From: Caulobacter vibrioides
Lineage (GTDB): Bacteria; Pseudomonadota; Alphaproteobacteria; Caulobacterales; Caulobacteraceae
Assembly: GCF_002858865.1 (NCBI RefSeq)
Contig: NZ_PJRR01000013.1
Span: 1 to 64,000, forward strand
Direction of reading: 5' to 3'
DNA: 64,000 nucleotides
This document shows, in pieces, positions 9,595 through 18,834 of the stretch (the first letter of the stretch is position 1; the number at the start of each line of letters is the position of its first letter). The translations under genes were made by a program, and so were the position numbers. The notes under the pieces are model-generated. The model searched no databases. It worked only from the letters and a program-made list of their open reading frames with translations, and was not told the origin of the DNA.

Positions 9595-10669
9595 ACGCGA
9601 GGCGGCCAAGGCCGCGTTCCTGTCCGCCAACGGCTTCGGCGACGTCCGCCGCGAGTCGCTGGGCGGCGACGCTTCGACGCGCGCCTATGAGCGGCTGCAT
9701 CGGGGCGAGCAAAGCTACATCTTCATGGACCAGCCGCCCTCGCTCGAGACCGCACCCTGCCCGCCCGACGCCTCGCCGGCCGAGCGCGCGGCTCTGGGCT
9801 ACAACGCTCTGGCGCGTCTGGCGGCGGGCCGCGTGGACGCCTTCGTGGCCTGCGCGGGGTGGCTCAACGCCCAGGGCCTGTCGGCCCCCAAGGTTCTGGC
9901 CGCAGACCCAGCCGCAGGCCTGGCGGTGCTGGAGGACCTGGGCGATGATCTCTACGCCCGCCTGATCGAGACCGGAACTGACGAGGCTCCGCTCTACGAC
10001 GCCGCGATCGATGGTCTCTTGGCCATCCACGCGGCCCCGACGCCGAAGGTCCTGCGCTACGACGGCTCGACCTGGCCGCTGCTGACCTATGACGATCTGG
10101 CCCTGAAGACCGCGCACGACATCTTCGTCGAGTGGCAGCCCCGGTTCCGCGACATCGCCTTCGATGCGGCGGCGCTGGCCGAATGGGAAGCGATCTGGGC
10201 GCCGATCCGGGCCAAGGGCGAGGCCGACGCGACCGTCTTCTGCCATCGCGACTATCACGCCGAGAACCTGATCTGGCTGCCGGAACGCGACGGCGCGGCG
10301 CGGGTCGGCATGCTGGACTTCCAGGACGCCGTCCTGGCCCATCCGGCCTGGGACCTGTCGATGCTGCTGCACGACGCCCGCCGCACTGTCTCGCCGCAGC
10401 GCGAAGCCGCGTGCCTAGACCGTTATCTCGCCGCCCGCCCCGAGCTGGACCGCACGGCCTTCCTGGCCGACTACCATGCGCTGGGCGCGCTCAACATAAT
10501 CCGGATCCTGGGCATCTTCGCCCGCCTAGTGACCCGCGACGGCAAGCCCCGCTACGCCGACTTCATTCCGCGCCTGTGGGTCTATCTGGACGTCTGCTTC
10601 GCCGACCCCGCCCTGGCCGAGCTGAAGGCGTGGTTTGATCGCTATGTGCCGGTGGAGACGCGTCGATGA
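9584..10669 (+). CDS. amgK: N-acetylmuramate/N-acetylglucosamine anomeric kinase
   Basis: About 361 residues of the aminoglycoside-phosphotransferase (APH) fold. FCHRDYHAENLIW is the Brenner catalytic motif and MLDFQDAV carries the metal-binding Asp. Its position next to murU identifies it as AmgK, which phosphorylates MurNAc at C1 in the cell-wall recycling route that bypasses de novo UDP-MurNAc synthesis and lowers fosfomycin sensitivity. I prefer the TTG at 9584, seven bases after AAGGA, over the GTG at 9578. Either way it overlaps tsaE. Its stop overlaps the murU start (ATGA). Confidence 0.92.
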   Translation: MSSEREAAKAAFLSANGFGDVRRESLGGDASTRAYERLHRGEQSYIFMDQPPSLETAPCPPDASPAERAALGYNALARLAAGRVDAFVACAGWLNAQGLSAPKVLAADPAAGLAVLEDLGDDLYARLIETGTDEAPLYDAAIDGLLAIHAAPTPKVLRYDGSTWPLLTYDDLALKTAHDIFVEWQPRFRDIAFDAAALAEWEAIWAPIRAKGEADATVFCHRDYHAENLIWLPERDGAARVGMLDFQDAVLAHPAWDLSMLLHDARRTVSPQREAACLDRYLAARPELDRTAFLADYHALGALNIIRILGIFARLVTRDGKPRYADFIPRLWVYLDVCFADPALAELKAWFDRYVPVETRR

Positions 10670-11394
10670 GCAAGGCGCCCAAGATCGCCATGGTTCTGGC
10701 TGCAGGCCTTGGCACCCGCATGCGCCCCCTGACCAACGACCGGCCCAAGGCCCTGGTCGAGGTCGCCGAAAAGGCGCTGATCGATCACATGCTGGACCGG
10801 CTCGTCGCTGCCGGCGTCGAGACGGCCGTGGTCAACGTCCACTACTTCGCCGATCTGGTGGAGGCTCACCTGCGGGCCCGCGAGGCGAAGGGCCTCGCCC
10901 CCCGGATCGTCATCTCCGACGAGCGCGCCCAGGCGCTGGAGACCGGCGGCGGGATCAAGCACGCCCTGGCCTTGCTGGGCGAAGCTCCGGTGTTCGTCGC
11001 CAATATCGATTCGATCTGGATCGAACACGCCGGCGCCGCCGTCGACGCCGTGGCCGCCGCCTGGGATCCGGAGCGGATGGATGTGTGCCTGATGCTGGCC
11101 TCAACCACGGAGTCGCTCGGCTTCCACGATACGGGCGATGTGTTCCTCAGCGCTGACGGCCTGGTGCGCTTCAAGGACGCCGGAGAGATCGCGCCGCTCG
11201 TCTATGTCGGCGTGCACATCTGCAAGCCGGAGATCACGGCCGATGGTCCCGACGGGCCGTTCTCGCTCCTGCCGCTCTGGAAGCGCCTGGCCGCCGACGG
11301 CCGGGTCTGCGGCGTGGCCCCCGAGGGCCTCTGGATGCATGTCGGCGATCCGCAGGCCAAGCTGGCGGCCGAAGCCAGGCTCGCCGAGGCATGA
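10666..11394 (+). CDS. murU: N-acetylmuramate-1-phosphate uridylyltransferase
   Basis: A 242-residue nucleotidyltransferase with the sugar-nucleotide signature MVLAAGLGTRMRPLTNDRPKAL at the N-terminus. In this context it is MurU, which converts MurNAc-1-P to UDP-MurNAc right after AmgK. The ATG overlaps the amgK stop by 4 nt and the stop overlaps the addB start by 4 nt. Such genes are often labelled mannose-1-phosphate guanylyltransferase; the amgK neighbour argues for the recycling role. Confidence 0.92.
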   Translation: MSKAPKIAMVLAAGLGTRMRPLTNDRPKALVEVAEKALIDHMLDRLVAAGVETAVVNVHYFADLVEAHLRAREAKGLAPRIVISDERAQALETGGGIKHALALLGEAPVFVANIDSIWIEHAGAAVDAVAAAWDPERMDVCLMLASTTESLGFHDTGDVFLSADGLVRFKDAGEIAPLVYVGVHICKPEITADGPDGPFSLLPLWKRLAADGRVCGVAPEGLWMHVGDPQAKLAAEARLAEA

Positions 11395-14381
11395 GCGGGT
11401 CCGCGCCGTTCTTCGACCGTGAAGGGCCGCGCTGGTATTCGATCCCGGCGCACCGCCCGTTCGTCGACGATCTGGCGCGGGGCCTGTTGAACACGCTGGA
11501 GCCACTGGGTCCCGAGGCCCTGCCGCGCGCCACGGTGCTGACCCCGACCCGCCGGGGCGCGCGCGCTCTAGCCGACGCCTTCCTGTCGGTCGGCGGCGGT
11601 CGGGCGCTGCTGCTGCCGCAAATCCGGCCGCTGGGCGATCTGGACGAAGGCGAGCCGCCGTTCGAGCCGGGGGAGCTGTCCCTGACTCTGCCGCCGGCGA
11701 TCTCGTCGCGGCGGCGGCGGTTCGAGCTGGCGAGGCTGGTGACCGACCACGGCGACAAGCTGTCGTTCAAGCCCGGCCCCGTTCAGGCGCTGGAACTGGC
11801 CAAGGCGCTCAGCGAGTTTCTCGACAGCTGCCAGATCGAGGAAGTGAATTTCGACGACAAGCTGGACGGCCTGGCGGAGGGCGATCTGGCCCAGCACTGG
11901 CAGGTCTCGGCCCGGTTCCTGCGATCCGTGTTGCGGGCCTGGTCCACGCGGCTGGACACTCTGGGCCTGATCGACGTCTCCGAACGTCGCGTCCGACTGC
12001 TACGCGCTCTTGAGGCGCAGTGGCGCGACAACCCACCGACCGAGGTGCTGGTCGCCGCCGGTTCGACCGGCACCGCGCCAGCGACCGCCGACCTGCTGCG
12101 GGTCATCGCCGCCGCGCCCAAGGGGGCCGTGGTGCTGCCGGGTCTCGATGAGGATCTCGCGGACACCGCCTGGGCCAAGATCGAGGGTTCCCAGGGCGAG
12201 CAGCATCCCCAGGGGGCGATGAAGCGCCTGCTGGACCGCGCCGGCGTCTCGCGCGCCGAGGTCCGCGCCTGGGTTCCCGAGGTCGACAGCCGCGGCCGCT
12301 GGCGTCGTCGCATCGTCAACGAGGCGCTGCGTCCCGCCGAAGCCACCGCCGACTGGCTGAGCCAGATCGCCGCCCTGCGCGCCGAGGCTCCCGGCCTCGA
12401 CCCCGTCGCCGAGGGCCTGACGGGCTTCTCGGTCATCGCCGCCCGCGCCGAGGAAGAGGCCGCCGGCGCCTGCGCCCTCCTGCTGCGCGAAGCTCTGGAA
12501 GATCCGGTGCGTACGGCCGCCCTCGTCACCCCGGACCAGACCCTGGCGCGTCGGGTCATGACCCGCCTACAGCGGTGGGGCGTCATCCCCGACAGCTCGG
12601 CCGGCGCGCCGCTGGCCGCCGCCGGGTCGGCGATCCTGGCTTTGCACCTGGCCAGGCTGGTCGAGGAGCCGCTCAATCCCGTCCGCCTGCTGGCCTTCGC
12701 CAAGCACCCGCTCGTCTTAGGCGAGGATGAGGCGCCCGCCGCCGCCCTGCTGGAGCGCAAGGGCCTGCGCGGCGCAGCGCCGGGCTCGGCCGATGGGCTG
12801 CGCGCCCGCCTTCGCGACGCGCCGGACGCCCTGACCTTAGCCGACCGCATCCTCGCCGCCGTGAACCATGCCGCCGCGCCCTATGGCGGCGGAAAGCTCG
12901 CCGCCCCCGCCCGCGCGGCCCAGGCTCTGGTCGAGGCGCTGGAGTCGCTGATCGCGCCAGATCGTCTTTGGGCGGGCAACGCCGGGGAGTGCCTGGGGAC
13001 GCTGATGGCCGCCCTGATCCAGGACGGCGAGCCCCTGCCCGACGCCTCGCCCCAGGCCTTCGCTGACATTCTCGACCGCCTGGTCAATGAGGAGACCGTC
13101 CGCGTCGGCGGGGCGAGCCATCCACGTCTGCGCATCCTCGGCGCGATCGAGGCGCGTCTGGTGCGCGCCGACCGGCTGGTGCTGGCGGGCCTTGAGGAAG
13201 GCGTCTGGCCGCAAGGTGCGCCGATCGATCCGTTCCTGTCGCGGCCCATGCGCCAGCGCCTGGGCCTGCCGCCGCCCGAGCGGCGGATCGGCCTGACGGC
13301 CCACGACTTCGCCCAGGCCGCCAGCGCGCCGCACGTGGTGCTGGTGCATTGCGAGCGGCGCGGCGGCGCGCCGGCCGTCGAGTCGCGCTGGCTGTGGCGC
13401 CTCAAGACCCTGGCCGCTGGCGCGGGCCTCGAATTGCCGCGTCGCGACGATGTGACAGACTGGGTCCGCGCTCTGGACGCGCCAGGGCCCTACGCCCCGA
13501 TCGCTCGTCCCGCCCCGACCCCGCCGGTCGAGGATCGCCCACGCCGGATGGCGGTGACGCGCGTCGAGGCCCTGACCCGCGACCCCTACGCCGTCTGGGC
13601 GCGGGATATCCTGAAGCTCTATCCGCTGGAGCGACCCGACGAACCGGTCGAGGCGCGGGCGCGCGGCACCGCCATCCACGCCGCCTTTGAAAGGTTCGCC
13701 GAGCTCTATCCCGACGCCGTCCCGGCCGAAGCGGCTTTGGCCTTCGAAAAGCTCTATGTCGACGCCCTGGTCAGCGCCGGCATGCCGCCTACCGCCCTGG
13801 CCCGCGAGAAGGCCCTGGCCCGTGAGGCGGCGCTTTGGGTCGCCGACTGGGAGCGTCAACGGCGCACCCATGTGCGCCGCATCGTCGTCGAGGCCGAGGG
13901 CAAGCTGGACCTCGTCATCAACGGCCGCCCGTTCACCCTGACCGCCAAGGCCGACCGCATCGAGCCGACGCCGGACGGAACGGCCCACATCCTCGACTAC
14001 AAGACCGGCGCTGCGCCGTCGCAAAAGCAGGTCGACACCGGCTTCTCGCCGCAACTGACCCTGACGGCGGCGATCCTCATGAACGGCGGGTTCCCGGATC
14101 TCGGCAAGCCGGTGCCCGGCGATCTGACCTATGTCCGCGTCACGGGCCGACGCCCCGCCGGCGAGGAGCAGGTCCGGGCCAAGGGCGACGGCGAGAGCGA
14201 GGACGCCGCGCGCAAGGCGTTGGAGGGCCTATCGTCCCTGATCGCCCGTTACGATGACCCGGACGAGCCGTACCGTTCGCGGGTCGCGCCGCAGTTCGTC
14301 AAGGAGCACCCCGGCGACTACGCGCATCTGGCGCGGGTGTTCGAATGGTCGACCAGCGGGGATGACGGAGAGGGCGAATGA
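11391..14381 (+). CDS. addB: double-strand break repair protein AddB
   Basis: A 996-residue AddB of the alphaproteobacterial type. It has an inactivated helicase-like N-terminal part with a degenerate Walker-A region (VLTPTRRGARALA) and a C-terminal RecB-family nuclease domain with A(K)ADRIE, HILDYKTGAAPSQKQ and an upstream GTAIHAAFERF segment. With AddA it forms the helicase-nuclease that resects DNA ends for RecA loading (the RecBCD counterpart). It overlaps murU by 4 nt. A palindromic repeat separates it from addA, so the two are not directly abutting. Confidence 0.96.
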   Translation: MSGSAPFFDREGPRWYSIPAHRPFVDDLARGLLNTLEPLGPEALPRATVLTPTRRGARALADAFLSVGGGRALLLPQIRPLGDLDEGEPPFEPGELSLTLPPAISSRRRRFELARLVTDHGDKLSFKPGPVQALELAKALSEFLDSCQIEEVNFDDKLDGLAEGDLAQHWQVSARFLRSVLRAWSTRLDTLGLIDVSERRVRLLRALEAQWRDNPPTEVLVAAGSTGTAPATADLLRVIAAAPKGAVVLPGLDEDLADTAWAKIEGSQGEQHPQGAMKRLLDRAGVSRAEVRAWVPEVDSRGRWRRRIVNEALRPAEATADWLSQIAALRAEAPGLDPVAEGLTGFSVIAARAEEEAAGACALLLREALEDPVRTAALVTPDQTLARRVMTRLQRWGVIPDSSAGAPLAAAGSAILALHLARLVEEPLNPVRLLAFAKHPLVLGEDEAPAAALLERKGLRGAAPGSADGLRARLRDAPDALTLADRILAAVNHAAAPYGGGKLAAPARAAQALVEALESLIAPDRLWAGNAGECLGTLMAALIQDGEPLPDASPQAFADILDRLVNEETVRVGGASHPRLRILGAIEARLVRADRLVLAGLEEGVWPQGAPIDPFLSRPMRQRLGLPPPERRIGLTAHDFAQAASAPHVVLVHCERRGGAPAVESRWLWRLKTLAAGAGLELPRRDDVTDWVRALDAPGPYAPIARPAPTPPVEDRPRRMAVTRVEALTRDPYAVWARDILKLYPLERPDEPVEARARGTAIHAAFERFAELYPDAVPAEAALAFEKLYVDALVSAGMPPTALAREKALAREAALWVADWERQRRTHVRRIVVEAEGKLDLVINGRPFTLTAKADRIEPTPDGTAHILDYKTGAAPSQKQVDTGFSPQLTLTAAILMNGGFPDLGKPVPGDLTYVRVTGRRPAGEEQVRAKGDGESEDAARKALEGLSSLIARYDDPDEPYRSRVAPQFVKEHPGDYAHLARVFEWSTSGDDGEGE

Positions 14382-14394
14382 GGCCGCTCGTCCA

Positions 14395-14508
14395 AATCCT
14401 CCCCCCAGCGGGGGAGGTGGTCGCGCAGCGACCGGAGGGGGAAGTGCGATCGGCGGGGTCATTCCCCCCTCCGGTCCTTCGGACCGCCTCCCCCACGGGG
14501 GGAGGATT
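14395..14508. repeat. palindromic intergenic repeat, type B
   Basis: A 114-bp element bounded by the inverted ends AATCCTCCCCC and GGGGGAGGATT. Inside are a second inverted pair (GGTGGTCGCGCAGCGACC) and complementary arms (CCGGAGGGGG / CCCCCCTCCGG). It fills the addB-addA gap. Its right end, GGAGGA (14501-14506), lies five bases before the addA ATG and serves as the ribosome site. A short hairpin made of the same end sequence is at 24278-24305. Confidence 0.85.
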
Positions 14509-14511
14509 GTG

Positions 14512-17500
14512 ATGCACGACCCCCAGCGCATCGCCGCCGATCCGACGATCTCGGCCTTCGTCACCGCCAACGCCGGTTCGGGCAAGACCAAGACCCTGAT
14601 CGACCGCGTCGCCCGTCTGCTGCTGGCCGGGGTCGAGCCGCAGGCCATCCTGTGCGTGACCTACACCAAGGCCGCCGCCGCCGAGATGCAGCGTCGCCTG
14701 TTCGACCGGCTGGGCAAGTGGTCGGTGACCAGCGACGCCGATCTGCGCGCCGAACTGGTCAAGCTGGTCGGCGAGGCCGACGCCCGCTACGACGCCAAGA
14801 GCCTGTCCGACGCCCGCGCCCTGTTCGCCAAGGCGCTGGAGACGCCGGGCGGCCTGAAGATCCAGACCATCCACGCCTTCTGCGAGAAGCTCTTGCGGCG
14901 CTTTCCGCTGGAGGCCGGGGTCTCGCCAGGCTTCACGGTCATGGACGATCAGGCCGGCGCCGCCATCGCCCGCGCCGCCCGCCGCGCCGTCGCCGCCTGG
15001 GTCGACAGCCACGACGACGCTTTTTCGGAAGCCTATGCCCGGTTCTCCGTCGCGCTGGATTTCCAGAGCTTCGAGGCGATGTTCGCCGGTTTCGAGGCGC
15101 GGCGCGGTCAGATCATGACCTATGTCCAGCGCTGCGGCGGTCTTGCCGTAGCCGTTTCCGACGCCTGGAGGCGTTGCGGCTTTGATGGGCCAACCTCGGC
15201 GCAAGACCTGGCCGTCAGGGCCATGGCCCGCCTCGACCTGCCGGCCTGGCGCGCCGCTGCGACAGTGCTGTTCGACGGCGGCGGCAAGCAGGACGCCAAG
15301 TCCGCCGAGGCCCTCGCCGCCGTGGCCCGCGATCCCGAAGCCACGCTGGACGTGGCCCTGCGCGCCCTCTTCACCGAGGGCGGCGAGGGGACGCCCGCGA
15401 CCTGGCCGGCCAAGACCTCGGGCCTGAAGAGCCGCGAGGACCTGCGCGAGGCCCTGCTGCTGGAGCAGGCCAAGCTGGAGGCCGCCCGTGAGCAGGTCCG
15501 CGCCGCCAGGGTGGCGGAAGACACGCAGAACGCCCTGCTGCTGGCCGGTCTCTATATCGAGCGCCACATGGCCGAGAAGGAAGCGCGGGGCGCGCTCGAC
15601 TTCACCGACCTGATCGACAAGACGCGGCTGCTGCTGACCGAGAAGGTCGAGGCGGCCTGGGTGCTCTACAAGCTGGACGGCGGCATCGACCACATCCTGC
15701 TGGACGAGGCCCAGGACACCGCGCCCGAGCAGTGGGAGATCCTGCGCGCCCTGACCGCCGACTTCTTCGTCGGCGAAACGTCCGAAGGCTGGAGCGGCCG
15801 CCGCGCCGAGCGGACCCTGTTCGTGGTCGGCGACGAAAAGCAGTCGATCTATTCGTTCCAGGGCGCCGACCCGACACGTCTGCTGGAAGAGACCCAGGGC
15901 TATATTTCGCGGATCGAGGCGGTCGGCGCGGTCGGTAAGGGCGTGCCGCTGACGGTCTCGTATCGCTCGACCCACCAGGTCCTGAGCTTCGTCGACGCCC
16001 TGTTCTCCGATCCGGACACCCGCGAAGGGGTGCCGCCCCCCGTCGGCCAGGATCTGGTCCGGCACGAACTCTTCCGGCACGGTCACCCCGGTTGCGTCGA
16101 TCTGTGGCCGCTGACCCGTGAACTGCCCGGTGAGGACCGCGAGGCCTGGGAGAAGCCGCTCGACGAAGAGGGCGAGCGCAGCGCCAATCGTCGTCTGGCC
16201 GAAGCGATCGCCGCCGAGACCAGGGCGATCCTCGATCGCGGCGATGCGGTCTTCGACAAGGATATGGGGCGTCACCGCGCCGCTCACGCCGGCGACATTC
16301 TCGTCCTTGTTCGCCGACGCAAGGCGCTGTTCGAGGAGATCATCCGCGCCCTGAAGCGGCGCGGCGTCCCGGTGGCGGGGGCCGACCGCCTGGCCCTGTC
16401 CAGCCACATCGCCTTCGAGGACCTCGTGGCGCTGGGCCGGTTCATTCTGTTTCCCGATGACGACCTGACCCTGGCGGCCCTGTTGAAGACGCCGTTCTGC
16501 GGGCTTGGCGATGATGACGTCTACGCGCTCGCCAAGGGTCGGCGGGGGACGCTATGGGCCGAACTGACCCGACGGTCGGAGGAGCGTCCCGAATGGGCCG
16601 CCGCCCGCGCCGTTCTCGATTGGGCGCTCGCCGAAGGACGCCGCCGCCAGCCGTTCGAGTTCTACGCCGGCTGGCTGGGCCTGACTGATGCGGACGGTCG
16701 CTCGCATCGCGCCAAGGTGCTGACCCGGCTGGGCGCCGAGGCGGAAGAAGCGCTCGACGAATTCCTGGCGCAGGTGATGGAGGCCGAGCAACGCGGCGTT
16801 CGCGACCTGGAAGCCCTGGTCGCCGACTTCGCGGCGCTGGACATCATCGTCAAGCGCGAGATGGAAGGCGCCCGCCGCGAGGTGCGGGTGATGACCGCCC
16901 ACGGCTCCAAGGGCCTGGAGGCGCCGATCGTCTTCCTGCCCGAGACGACGGTTAAACGCGGCGCCGGCGGCTCGCCGCTGCTGGTCACCGAGGACGGCGC
17001 CCTGCTCTGGTGCGCCTCAGGCAAGGGCGACTGCGCCGCCTCGGCCAAGGCCCGAAAGCTGCGCGAGGACAAGGAGGCGCAAGAGGCCCTGCGCCTGCTC
17101 TATGTGGCCCTGACCCGGGCCCGCGAACGGCTGATTCTCTGCGGCCGTATCGACGCCCGCACCAAGGACGACAAGGTCGGCGGCTGGTACGCGGCGGCCC
17201 GCGCCGCCTTCGCCCATCCCGACATCGCGCCAGGCGTCCGCACGATCGGCGACGGCGAGACGGCGTTCCTGCGCTATGGCCCCGATCCGCTCGGCGCGCC
17301 GAGAGTCGCCCCCGCCACGGCGGCCGTCGCCGCCCCGCCCGCCTGGATCATGGCGCAGGCGACGCCCGAGCCCGCCGCCGCCCGCTATGCCGCACCGTCG
17401 CGGCTCGAGGACACCGCCCGCGTTCCGGCACCCTCGCCTCTGGCCAGGATCGCCGGCCTTGGCCGGTATCGGCGCGGCGAGCTCATTCACAAGCTGCTCC

Positions 17501-17973
17501 AGCTGCTGCCGGACCTGCCGCCCGCTCAGCGCCCCGACGCGGCGCGGCGCATCCTGGCGGCCGAGCGCGACCTGACCGACACGCAGCGGACGGAGATGGC
17601 CAGCGCGGCGTTCGGGGTCCTGGAGGACGCGCGGTTCGCGGCAGTGTTCGGACCTAATTCGCGCGCCGAGGTCGCTCTGGCCGGAACAAGCGTCCATCTG
17701 CCCCAGGGCCTGGCCGTCTCGGGGCGAGTCGACCGCTTGGTGGTCGATGATGCCCGCGTGCTGGTGGTCGACTACAAGACCAACCGCCCCTCGCCGGACC
17801 GGATCGAGGACGCCGACACGGCCTATCTGGCCCAGATGGCGGTCTATGCGGCCGTGCTGCGCGAGGTGTTTCCCGGCCGCACTGTGGAGGCGGCGCTGGT
17901 GTGGACGGACGGCCCCAAACTGATGCCTGTTCCAGAAAAGGTGATGGCCCTGGCTCTGGCGCGGCTGGCTTAA
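14512..17973 (+). CDS. addA: double-strand break repair helicase-nuclease AddA
   Basis: A 1153-residue UvrD/Rep-type superfamily 1 helicase with a C-terminal RecB nuclease domain. It has a Walker A at about residues 20-30 (ANAGSGKTKTLIDRVARLL), Walker B HILLDEAQDTAPEQW, motif III-like VVGDEKQSIYSFQGA, later motifs MTAHGSKGLEAPIVFLPE and LLYVALTRARERL, and the nuclease motif LVVDYKTNRPSP. The start at 14512 is chosen because GGAGGA is five bases upstream and the P-loop then sits at the usual distance. Open frame continues further upstream through the repeat and is not coding. Confidence 0.96.
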   Translation: MHDPQRIAADPTISAFVTANAGSGKTKTLIDRVARLLLAGVEPQAILCVTYTKAAAAEMQRRLFDRLGKWSVTSDADLRAELVKLVGEADARYDAKSLSDARALFAKALETPGGLKIQTIHAFCEKLLRRFPLEAGVSPGFTVMDDQAGAAIARAARRAVAAWVDSHDDAFSEAYARFSVALDFQSFEAMFAGFEARRGQIMTYVQRCGGLAVAVSDAWRRCGFDGPTSAQDLAVRAMARLDLPAWRAAATVLFDGGGKQDAKSAEALAAVARDPEATLDVALRALFTEGGEGTPATWPAKTSGLKSREDLREALLLEQAKLEAAREQVRAARVAEDTQNALLLAGLYIERHMAEKEARGALDFTDLIDKTRLLLTEKVEAAWVLYKLDGGIDHILLDEAQDTAPEQWEILRALTADFFVGETSEGWSGRRAERTLFVVGDEKQSIYSFQGADPTRLLEETQGYISRIEAVGAVGKGVPLTVSYRSTHQVLSFVDALFSDPDTREGVPPPVGQDLVRHELFRHGHPGCVDLWPLTRELPGEDREAWEKPLDEEGERSANRRLAEAIAAETRAILDRGDAVFDKDMGRHRAAHAGDILVLVRRRKALFEEIIRALKRRGVPVAGADRLALSSHIAFEDLVALGRFILFPDDDLTLAALLKTPFCGLGDDDVYALAKGRRGTLWAELTRRSEERPEWAAARAVLDWALAEGRRRQPFEFYAGWLGLTDADGRSHRAKVLTRLGAEAEEALDEFLAQVMEAEQRGVRDLEALVADFAALDIIVKREMEGARREVRVMTAHGSKGLEAPIVFLPETTVKRGAGGSPLLVTEDGALLWCASGKGDCAASAKARKLREDKEAQEALRLLYVALTRARERLILCGRIDARTKDDKVGGWYAAARAAFAHPDIAPGVRTIGDGETAFLRYGPDPLGAPRVAPATAAVAAPPAWIMAQATPEPAAARYAAPSRLEDTARVPAPSPLARIAGLGRYRRGELIHKLLQLLPDLPPAQRPDAARRILAAERDLTDTQRTEMASAAFGVLEDARFAAVFGPNSRAEVALAGTSVHLPQGLAVSGRVDRLVVDDARVLVVDYKTNRPSPDRIEDADTAYLAQMAVYAAVLREVFPGRTVEAALVWTDGPKLMPVPEKVMALALARLA

Positions 17974-18096
17974 TCCCGTTGCCGGACGCGCCCGGTCCTC
18001 CTACATCTTGGGTAACCGCCCGGAAGCTTCCGGGCCAGAACCTTATTGCGTCCTCCGCGCCGGACACCGCCGCGCGACGCCAGACTGGAGCAGACC

Positions 18097-18429
18097 ATGA
18101 GCACCGTTGCGGTGACCGACGCCACCTTCGAAGCCGACGTCCTGAAGTCGAGCAAGCCCGTGCTCGTCGATTTCTGGGCCGAATGGTGCGGTCCGTGCAA
18201 GCAGATCGCCCCGGCGCTGGAGCAGCTTTCGGAAGAGCTGGCCGACGTGGTGACCATCGCCAAGGTCAATATCGAGGACAGCCCGACCACCCCGTCGCGC
18301 TACGGCGTTCGCGGCATCCCGACCATGATGCTGTTCCGCGATGGCCAGATGACCTCGATGAAAGTCGGCGCCATGCCCAAGCAGAAGATCCTGGAATGGC
18401 TGAACGAAGCCGGCGTCCAGGCCGCCTAA
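18097..18429 (+). CDS. trxA: thioredoxin
   Basis: A 110-residue cytoplasmic thioredoxin with the active site WCGPCK (Cys31, Cys34), the conserved VDFWAEWCGPC strand and the cis-Pro loop (RGIPTMMLF). It reduces disulfides in ribonucleotide reductase and other targets. The ATG at 18097 has a CTGGAGCAG ribosome region. It sits 123 nt after addA and is followed by a strong terminator, so it may be both read through from addA and separately transcribed. Confidence 0.97.
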   Translation: MSTVAVTDATFEADVLKSSKPVLVDFWAEWCGPCKQIAPALEQLSEELADVVTIAKVNIEDSPTTPSRYGVRGIPTMMLFRDGQMTSMKVGAMPKQKILEWLNEAGVQAA

Positions 18430-18454
18430 GCGGCTCTCTTTGCTTAATTGAAGA

Positions 18455-18490
18455 CGCCCGCTCCGGTCTCCGGGGCGGGCGCTTTTCGTT
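18455..18490 (+). terminator. Rho-independent terminator after trxA
   Basis: A GC-rich hairpin (CGCCCGCTCCGG / CCGGGGCGGGCG around a TCT loop) is followed by CTTTTCGTT. It closes the 8.3-18.4 kb operon. Confidence 0.8.
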
Positions 18491-18493
18491 ATG

Positions 18494-18627
18494 ATATCCC
18501 GACCTTCCCGGCGAATGCCGGGATCCAGATCAGATCCCGTGACCCGTCATATGCGGTACGGACGGCTGGCGCGAACCCGCTCAAGGCTCGGGATGTATCT
18601 AGGCCCCGGCAGTCGCCGGGGAATTCG
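18494..18627. repeat. degenerate palindromic repeat region
   Basis: The stretch contains small inverted pairs (TTCCCGGCGAATGCCGGGATCC; GATCCAGATCAGATC; GGCCCCGGCAGTCGCCGGGG) of the kind seen in Caulobacter intergenic repeats. It is less regular than the other copies in the window. No gene was seen in it. Confidence 0.5.
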
Positions 18628-18641
18628 GATGAGGAAGGGGC

Positions 18642-18749
18642 TTACTTCTTCCCCGTCACGATGAACGGCGAGACCGGCGCGGGCGGCGGCTTCTTTTCGG
18701 CCTTCGGTTTGCGGATTTCCTTGTTGGACTTCTTCTGACCCTTGGCCAT
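18642..18749 (-). CDS. small basic Lys-rich protein (35 aa)
   Basis: A 35-residue ORF beginning MAKGQKKSNKEIRKPKAEKK, then a Pro-rich segment and the end PFIVTGKK. An AGGAA ribosome site lies seven bases before the ATG. The MAKGQ.(K/R)SN.E.(K/R)KPK start recurs in short uncharacterised proteins of many proteobacteria, so I take it as real. The charge suggests nucleic-acid or ribosome contact but nothing more can be said. It lies 85 nt downstream of folC on the same strand and may be the last gene of that operon. Confidence 0.8.
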   Translation of the reverse strand: MAKGQKKSNKEIRKPKAEKKPPPAPVSPFIVTGKK

Positions 18750-18834
18750 CGGCGGTTCCTGCCAGGACGGGCGCGCCTGCCGAGGATGTCCAGCGGGCCG
18801 TGCCGCCCTATCGGCGTGCGACAGCCTTACGCGC

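Noticed and set aside
14299-16407. 702-codon open frame on the minus strand
   Set aside because: It is antisense to addA with no recognisable domains; an artefact of GC-rich codon bias.
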